The notes under the pieces were generated by a model. It was not told where the DNA came from and did not search any database. It was given only the letters and a program-made list of their open reading frames with translations. From contig OZ018317.1 in the NCBI GenBank assembly GCA_963969495.1, positions 220,725,497-220,789,496 of the forward strand: a stretch of DNA of 64,000 nt, read 5' to 3'. Positions 57,944-64,000 of this stretch are shown here, piece by piece. Position numbers and translations under genes: made by a program. This DNA is from Ceratothoa steindachneri. Taxonomy: Eukaryota; Arthropoda; Malacostraca; Isopoda; Cymothoidae. How positions within the stretch are numbered: position 1 is the stretch's first letter; each line of letters begins with the position of its first letter.

Positions 57944-57950
57944 GACAATG

Positions 57951-58368
57951 ATGACCCCGAAGATGTCTTGAGTGCGACCTCCTTCATCAGCATGGAAAGG
58001 ACAGCTGAGACCTCCCTCTCTCATTGGTTGTCCTCTCGCTTCCTGTTCAGACAAGCCCATTCCTGCTTCTTCATTGAAGAACTCATCCTGTCTTCATGTT
58101 GGGACCTCAGGAACTCCTTGTCCTCCTGGTATTCTTCAAGTCAGGGCATCCGCCTGGGCCACATTGAAGATGTCTTCCAAGGAGTCCTTAGAAATCCCTC
58201 GCTTTGCCACCTCCGTCTCTGTCGCTGAAAAGCTTCATGAGTTACTTCTTGAGGTAAGAAGGGTCAGAGGTTGGAATGTTGGCCTTCTTCCAGACATCGA
58301 GGATCTTGGTGGTGGTGGAGCCAGCGGCTGCCGTGACAAACTCCTTCTTATTGACATGGTGTAACGAG
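57951..58368 (-). pseudogene. Minus-strand gene remnant, proximal part
   Basis: Minus strand reads HVNKKEFVTAAAGSTTTKIL then DVWKKANIPTSDPSYLKK, a stop, LMKLFSDRDGGGKARDF, then EDIFNVAQADALT and, one frame over, EEYQEDKEFLRSQHEDRMSS. The VNKKEF, WKKANIPT, DIxxADAL and EDKEFL order recalls a multicopy arthropod protein family of unknown function; this recollection is unverified. Its 3' continuation after the CR1 is at 52461-52080. Several stops and frameshifts. Confidence 0.5.
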
Positions 58369-58429
58369 AACACGGCCAACACCGAACCCGAATCCGCCCC
58401 TATGCAAGGTACTCCGCAAATGGCTGGGG

Positions 58430-59971
58430 CCTTCCAGGCAGTACAAGGAGGGGAGGGATCTAAAACTGACTGGTACCCCTGCGACCACCAGGAGCTTCTC
58501 CATTTCGGAGAAGGACCTGGCCGAGACCGGTCCATCTGGCCTAGGGGCTTCTACCGGCGGAGGTGAGAAGTGGGTTCATTCCCCGCCGTCCTCTCGCTCC
58601 GCGGGTGCTGCGGGGTCGGATGGGTCTGCTGCCACTTCGGTAAGCGACCAAGCCAAGATCGGCACATCTGGTTCCTCTGCTCCCCCGGGTGCAGAGCCCC
58701 TGACTAAGACCAAAAGTGCGCAGGGCAGAGCCTCTAACATCAGGGTCCCTGATTCAGAGGTTACCTGGCGTTTTCCAGCCCGCTGGCTTCAAACGCTTCT
58801 TAGTTATTCGCTCCACTGATGGCACCATGTTGGCCAAGGGCAACATGATCCATCAGAGGAGAGGGTTAGCTAGTGCAATTGGTAGAGAGCCGAAGGTGAC
58901 CCGTTTCTCGGACGGGAGCCTTCTGGCGAATGCGGAGAATCCCGCTGAGGCGGCCAAGATAAGTGCTCTTCGAACACTTCATGGCACCCCGGTGAGTGTG
59001 ACGCCGCACTCTACCATGTACTTTGTGAAAGGAGTAGTTTATGCGAGGGAACTCGTTGACTACTCCATTGAGGACATCACCATGGGGCGGTCAAGGTCGA
59101 ACGTGTGATGAGAAAACAGGGAGGGGCCTCGAGACCCACCCCTACACTCTTCGTCACGTTCGACTGTGACAAGCTCCCTGAGTCGGTGCGTGCTGGTTGG
59201 TACCGCTACCGCGTGAATGCATTCGTGCCACTGCCGCGGCGGTGCTATGACTGTCACCGCTTCGGCCATACGAATCGATCTTGTAGACATGCAAAGTTGG
59301 GTTCACCCGAAGTCTGTGTAAATTGCTCCAAGGCCGCACACGATAAGTCTAAATCATGTGTGGCCAAGTGTGTCAATTGCGGAGAGCCGCACCCCGCTTC
59401 TTCGAAGCAATGTGGTGCATATCTCCTCGAGAAAGAAATCCTGGCCGTTCAGGCCCAGGATCGAATCTCATTCCGCGAGGCTAAGGACTTGGTCCTAGCG
59501 CACCCGGCTCTTCCTGGGACGTCATATGCCTCAATAGTTAGAAAGGCACCCTCTGCTCCTGGCCCATCCAGGCCAACGAGCACGGTTGTTTCCGCGCCCA
59601 TTCGGAGCCCTTCTCCTGGCTCTACTCAACCCGGGCGCTCCCCTGGTAAAGCTGGCGGCAAAAAGGGTTCATACCCAGCCCCGGCTAAAACCAAGGCTCC
59701 CCCCTCTTCCCCCAGCGTGACCGTTTCCCGTAAGGCGAAACGGCAACGCGCCTCCACTGAGTCGTTAGACTCACAGGGGGCAACACCCCTGAAGTTGGTC
59801 TCCAGACCATCTTCCGGGGTTCCTAAAGCTGTCTCCCGAAAGGAGGACAGCAACAAAGGAGCTTCGGCTCCTTCGCCCACGCCTAGAGGTGGAGCGATGG
59901 CTCGGAGACGGTGGTTCCTCGAAAAGAGGGCCCCCCGCCTCCGAAGCCGCAACGCCCGCCTAAGGTTTTGA
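58430..59971 (+). pseudogene. I-clade ORF1 (gag-like), three CCHC zinc knuckles
   Basis: The N-terminal Ser/Gly/Ala-rich part (58463-58780, for example RSFSISEKDLAETGPSGLGA) is in a different frame from 58716-59108 (FLVIRSTDGTMLAKGN, NAENPAEAAKISALRTL). A one-base shift near 59090 (MGRSRSNV, where the next frame continues AVKVERVMRKQGG) leads into 59105-59971. That frame has the RRM-like LFVTFDCDKLPESVRAGWYR and the knuckles CYDCHRFGHTNRSC, CVNCSKAAHDKSKSC and CVNCGEPHPASSKQC. A basic Ser/Pro-rich tail follows. Gag-like ORF1 proteins bind element RNA. Two frameshifts break it. Confidence 0.92.
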
Positions 59972-60099
59972 GGCGGAGGGAGGAAAAGACTCGCATGGCG
60001 AGCCCAACCTCCCCCAATAAGTCCTCGAAGGCGACAGCGCTTTGTCCGGCCAACAGCGCCCATTCCCGTGACGGTCTTCTGTTCGAGAAGGGCCCTCGC

Positions 60100-61485
60100 G
60101 TCTCCGAGCTAGGCCTGGAGGGCATATTCCTTGAATGGAATTGCCGTGGACTCCGGGCCAACTGGGAGGAGCTGCGGAGGCTCGTCTCGTCCCGTTCCCC
60201 GTTAGCTATCTTTTTGCAGGAGATCATGCTAGGCGCGTGCCCCCTGCCCTCCCTCCCGGGGTATAAGGGTCTTGCGACCCCACCACCACGGGATGGCCGG
60301 GCTGGGGGATGCGTAGTTTACACCCGGCATGATGTCTCCGTTCTTCCTTTCTCTTTAGATACCACCTTTCAGGCAGTGGCTGTGCAGCTTCACCTGGATA
60401 GGAGGTATACTATCATTTCTGCGTACATTCCACCGTCAGCTTGGAGATCTGAACGGCAGGCATCCTCTCTGGGGAGATTACTCAACAAATCCCAGGGGAC
60501 AAGTCCTTGCCGATCTGATCGAAGAGCTTGAGATAGGTGTCCTAAACGTGGATGAGTTTACGCATCACTGTCCGAGAACCGCTTCATTTTCTTGCCTTGA
60601 TCTATCTTTGTGCTCTTCGGATGCACAGCCTGATTTTGATTGGGGGGTGGTCGATGACCTCCATGGTAGTGATGTGATCACTTTCCTATTCAAGTATCAT
60701 TTCCAGGGCAACTGCCGCCTGAGAGCCCACCGCGGTGATGCTAGGCGCGGGCGCGGTGGCCTGCATTTCAGGAAATGACTGAATTCTCTATCTCAGTTGA
60801 GGAGTTTAGGTCGGTAGATGAGGCCGTTGAGTTCTTCTCCGGCAAACTCATCGCCGTGGGCCTGACTACTATTCCTAGGACTTCTGGTCGTTTTTCACGC
60901 CGACCACTCCCATGGTGGTTGGCCGAGTGTGAGACGGCCCCCAAACAGAAGCGTTATGCCTACATGCGCTATAAGCGCCGCCCGAACGACTTCACTGTCG
61001 CTGAATTTCGTCGGGCTAGGGCTAGGGTCCGGTATATTACGAAGCACGCCCGCCGCTCTTCTTGGCGGGCATACGTATCTTCACTTAACGGGAAGACCCC
61101 TTTAGCTGAGGTGTGGAAGCGAGTCAAAAGGATTCGGGGCAAGTTCTCGCAGGAGAATGGGACCGCAATCTCGGACCCCGCGTCCGTGGCGGAATCCTTA
61201 GCGACCGCTTTTTCCGCATTCTCTAGCCGGGATGCTGCTCCGCCAGCATTCAATGCACGTCGTGATGTCGCGGAAGGCCGCCGGCTTGACTTTATCTCAA
61301 GAGGCGGAGAACCCTTCAACGACAAGTTTACTGTGAGTGAGTTGTGCTCCGCTCTCGCTTCGTGCGCGAACACCGCCCATGGTCCGGACGATGTCCCGTA
61401 CGCCATGCTTCGACACCCGGGTGAGAGAGGCATGGCCTTTCTGTCAGATTTCTGGCGAATCGCTACTGTGCTCGCCTTTCGCTAA
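60100..61485 (+). pseudogene. I-clade ORF2, endonuclease and linker
   Basis: APE-type endonuclease starts IFLEWNCRGLRANWEELRRL (60124), then IFLQEIMLGA and IISAYIPPSAW. A frameshift near 60445 precedes LGDLNGRHPLWGDYS, the usual GDFNxxHxxWG, and the frame shifts again near 60680 at the GSD motif. The linker frame 60775-61485 carries PWWLAECETAPKQKRYAYMR and ends with ANTAHGPDDVPYAMLRH, the start of the RT fingers. A deletion near 61450-61490 then removes part of the fingers, as comparison with 11943-11985 indicates. Confidence 0.9.
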
Positions 61486-61499
61486 CCGGGGAGCGATCA

Positions 61500-62554
61500 C
61501 TCTACTCCGACCGGTTTCCGCCCAATCTCTCTAACCTCTTGCGTGTGCAAGTTGATGGAGAAATTGGTAAATGTTAGATTAGCCTTTTTCCTGGACAGCG
61601 GAGGCCATCTGTCTTCTGCACAGTGCGGCTTCTGCAAGTTCCACTCCACGTCGGATGCTCTGCTCCGACTGGAAAATGCCGTCTGCGAGGCTTTGCTGCG
61701 TAGACAGCACTACGCCACGGTGTTTTTCGATCTGGAGAAGGCCTATGATACCGCATGGCGATACGGTATCATGGAGACTCCACACGATGGGGGCGAGGGG
61801 ACGCCTCCCAATGTTTATATCTGAATTTTTGCGAGATCGTCGATTCCGCGTACGGGTGGGGGGAGCGCCCTCCGGCCCAAAGGAGCAGGAAGAGGGTGTC
61901 CCGCAGGGAAGTGTCCTCAGTGTCACACTCTTTGCCCTGAGCATCAACGGCATCACCTCGGTGCTGCCGGAAGATGTTCTCGCTACGCTTTACGTGGACG
62001 ACCTTTCGATCTCTTTTGGCGCGGCCCAGATGCCAACTCTGTAGCGTCGACTCCAACAGGCATTGAACCGCGTCTCTCGCTATGCCGAAGCGCACAGGTC
62101 TCGGTTTTCTTTGGCCAAGACTAAGGTGGTGCACTTCTACCGCCATCCACGGCTTCACCCCGACCCAGATTTGTTTCTTAATGGGGTGCACCTGGATGTG
62201 GTCGAATCGCACCGTTTCCTTGGTCTTGTATTCGACCGACGCCTCACCTGGGAGGCTCATATTCGCAGCCATAGGGTCTCTTGTACCCGCGCTATGGACA
62301 TTCTCCGTTCCGTGACGTTCAGCGCTTGGGGCGCTGATAGGGCTACTGCCCTACTTTTTTATCGATCCTTTGTTCGTTCGAAGCTCGACTACGGATGCGA
62401 GTTTTATGCATCCGCAGCCGAGCGTTTATTGCGGAAGGTGGATTCGATCCACCACACCGGCCTTCTCCTTGCGACCGGTGCCTTCCGCACTTTTCCCATT
62501 GAGAGCCTGTTGGTCGATGCTGGGGAGATGCCACTCGCTCTGCGCCGCGTGTAG
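61500..62554 (+). pseudogene. I-clade ORF2, reverse transcriptase
   Basis: GFRPISLTSCVCKLMEKLVN (about 61515), AQCGFCKFHSTSDALLRLEN, ATVFFDLEKAYDTAW with the first catalytic Asp, a frame change near 61790, EGVPQGSVLSVTLFALSING, and LYVDDLSISF with the YVDD box at about 61989. A TAG at 62042 follows, then RFSLAKTKVVHFYR, LVFDRRLTWEAHIRS and the thumb ending with a TAG at 62552. Active-site residues survive but the frame does not. Confidence 0.93.
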
Positions 62555-62740
62555 TGCATCACTTGCCTGTATGCGTGAGCCCGGCGCCTCCCTCAGTCGC
62601 CAACAGCTCTCACTGCATCCACAGCTGATCTCGATGGTGCCTATGCCGCCGAGAGACGCGAGTCATACCCTAAGCCCTTTGGGTTTAAGGCCCGGAAACT
62701 CCTTCGAGAGCTAGATATAGCTCTCGGGCCGGTGGCGCCA

Positions 62741-62870
62741 CCCTGGAAGGTACCACATTTGGGTATTTGTCGCCACGCCTCTGCTCCCAAAGCTTGTTGA
62801 CACCACCCTGGAGGGTACCACATTTGGCTATTTGTCACCACGCCTCTGCTCCCAAAGCTCGGAGCACACC
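62741..62870. repeat. 65-bp tandem duplication between RT and RNase H
   Basis: 62741-62805 and 62806-62870 are direct near-copies sharing GGTACCACATTTGG, TATTTGTC and CCACGCCTCTGCTCCCAAAG. Sixty-five is not a multiple of three, so it shifts the frame. Confidence 0.92.
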
Positions 62871-63786
62871 TCGTGTCACGCTGGAACCGTGCCAGTGTAT
62901 ACGGATGGCTCCAAGTCCCAAGAGGGGGTTGGCTTCCACGCCGTATCCCCTCTGATCGAAGTCAGCGGGGCTCTACCAGGCGCTGCGTCTGTCTTCACGG
63001 CTGAGCTGGTGGCAATACACCACTTGGTACGGGAGATTACGCGACGTGCCCGGTTCGGAGACCGGATTGTGATCTATAGCGACTCACAAAGCGCCCTGAG
63101 TGCTTTCAGGGCATTGGAATCTCCGCATCCCCTGGTTTGTGATATCCGTGACGCCACGGTTTTGGCGAGCCGGGCAGATGTCGAGATTATCTTCTGCTGG
63201 GTTCCTGGACATGTAGGAATTGCGGGGAATGAGCGCGCCAAAGAGTCCGCGAGGACTGCGACCGGACCAACGTTTCGCTCTTCCTCACACCGACTACATG
63301 GCAGGAATACGGGCAGCTCTTCGGACTGCTTGGCAAAGAAGATGGGAGACGGTCGAAGGGAACTTAAAGTTGCGTGCCATTGCGCCCCGACTGTTCCCAT
63401 GGACCTAACCCCCAATGCCGCGACGGCTTCAGGTCGCTTTCTGTCGTCTCCGAATCGGGCACACTCGTGTGACGCATCGCTATCTGATGGAGCGCTCGCC
63501 AGCGCTCTATTGCGACGACTGCGTCGTCCCCCAGACTGTTCGGCACATTCTTGTCGAATGTCCCAGTCTGGGTGATCTTCGCGCACGATACCTGTCCCGA
63601 TACCGGGATGGGCGGGGTCGCTACCGCCTGTCCCTTTTACTCGGGACGAGTTCGTGCACATTGACTTGTGGACTTGTTGACTTTTTGGGGGAGGCCGGGC
63701 TTCTCCCCTTTATTTTTAGAAGGTTCTATTTTTTTTTGCTTTGTTATTGTTTTCTTTGTAGGTTGCACGCTCCTGCACCGGGGTGA
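62832..63786 (+). pseudogene. I-clade ORF2, RNase H and C-terminal Cys-His motif
   Basis: The 247-residue frame 62832-63575 carries RNase H: VYTDGSKSQEGVGFHA (first Asp), FTAELVAIHHLV (Glu), IYSDSQSALSAF (second Asp), then WVPGHVGIAGNERAKESA, where Lys replaces the usual last Asp of NExAD. The frame 63415-63786 gives the C-terminal RLRIGHTRVTHRYLM and CDDCVVPQTVRHILVECPSL, the CCHC-like finger typical of these ORF2 proteins. The C-terminus overlaps the RNase H frame only because of a frameshift near 63240-63410. Confidence 0.93.
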
Positions 63787-64000
63787 GGGGGGACCTCCCC
63801 CCGCTGCCCGAGATTGCTTCCTAATTGTTAAGTTTTTCACATTTTTATCATTATGTTTTCATATTTTTATTTTAAAGTAGCCTAGTTCTAGGCTGTCTTG
63901 TTTCCGGCGACTTATGCCCTAGTGGGCAGTTGCCAGATGGGCTCTATAAAAAAAAAAAAATCACTCTGTACTTTAAAGCTACCTTCAACTTCTTTGACTA
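63787..64000. other. I-clade 3' UTR, A-tail and right flank
   Basis: The UTR ends GGGCTCTAT followed by 13 A residues (63949-63961), the 3' end of the element. The last 39 bases are flanking sequence that I cannot assign. Confidence 0.7.

Larger units (their letters stand above)
58369..63961 (+). mobile_element. I-clade non-LTR retrotransposon with RNase H, near full length
   Basis: GC-rich against AT-rich surroundings. Order: ORF1 gag with three CCHC knuckles, ORF2 with APE endonuclease, RT, RNase H and a C-terminal Cys-His motif, a 3' UTR and an A13 tail at 63949-63961. RNase H after RT and the LEWNCRGL endonuclease start point to the I/R1/LOA assemblage, with I most likely. The 5' border is set where the minus-strand remnant ends and is approximate. 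No target duplication was identified. Confidence 0.88.

Noticed and set aside
59626..60227. Minus-strand ORFs antisense to the I-clade ORF1/ORF2 junction
   Set aside because: They mirror GC-rich coding sequence of the plus-strand gag and endonuclease; no motif.

Overview
This looks like a repeat-dominated stretch of an arthropod nuclear genome, most likely a crustacean. That is an inference from very long (AT)n tracts, a mix of CR1, I-clade, Penelope, Gypsy, mariner, Tigger, hAT and CACTA-like elements, tRNA-derived repeats and a short CCTAA motif. I found no intact single-copy host gene. Nearly every recognisable coding stretch belongs to a transposable element, and most are broken by stops, frameshifts or later insertions.

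Layout, left to right. 60-1170 holds the tail of a non-LTR retrotransposon (minus) next to a Penelope-type GIY-YIG remnant (plus), followed by a charged open region. 2371-3521 is a candidate solo LTR containing an (AT)n tract. 3.5-8.1 kb is AT-rich with no identifiable genes. 8362-9296 is a deleted mariner sitting in an (AT)n array. 9.7 kb has a tRNA-derived repeat; 11.3-12.3 kb is an internally deleted I-clade fragment; 15-15.9 kb is a decayed Tc1-like transposase (minus). 19.1-23.5 kb contains tandem duplications and pieces of Gypsy-type elements in both orientations.

23.5-25.9 kb is a Penelope-like element bracketed by inverted 148-bp arms and (AT)n. 26.2-32.9 kb is a minus-strand Gypsy element with diverged LTRs, whose 5' LTR is split by other sequence. 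33.2-34.1 kb is a tandem duplication carrying tRNA-like cores. 34.3-35.6 kb is a 5'-truncated CR1-group element with an uninterrupted 420-residue reading frame. 38.0-40.9 kb is an old non-LTR element split by a CR1 3' end. 41.4-43.7 kb is another non-LTR element split by a second deleted mariner.

44078-46434 is a hAT element with a perfect 8-bp target duplication. 46629-47402 and 49421-51708 are Tigger/pogo elements, and between them lie two large foldback palindromes. The right end is a three-level nest: a minus-strand multicopy-type gene remnant (52080-52461 plus 57951-58368) is split by a CR1 element (52469-57943), which is split by a 1482-bp element with long terminal inverted repeats (53583-55064). 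That innermost element carries a clean two-exon, cysteine-rich gene. An I-clade retrotransposon with RNase H and an A-rich tail (58369-63961) fills the remainder.

The elements do not form a pathway; the window is a stratigraphy of insertions. The most interesting layer is the innermost insertion, whose gene looks like an intron-bearing cellular-type gene rather than a transposase.
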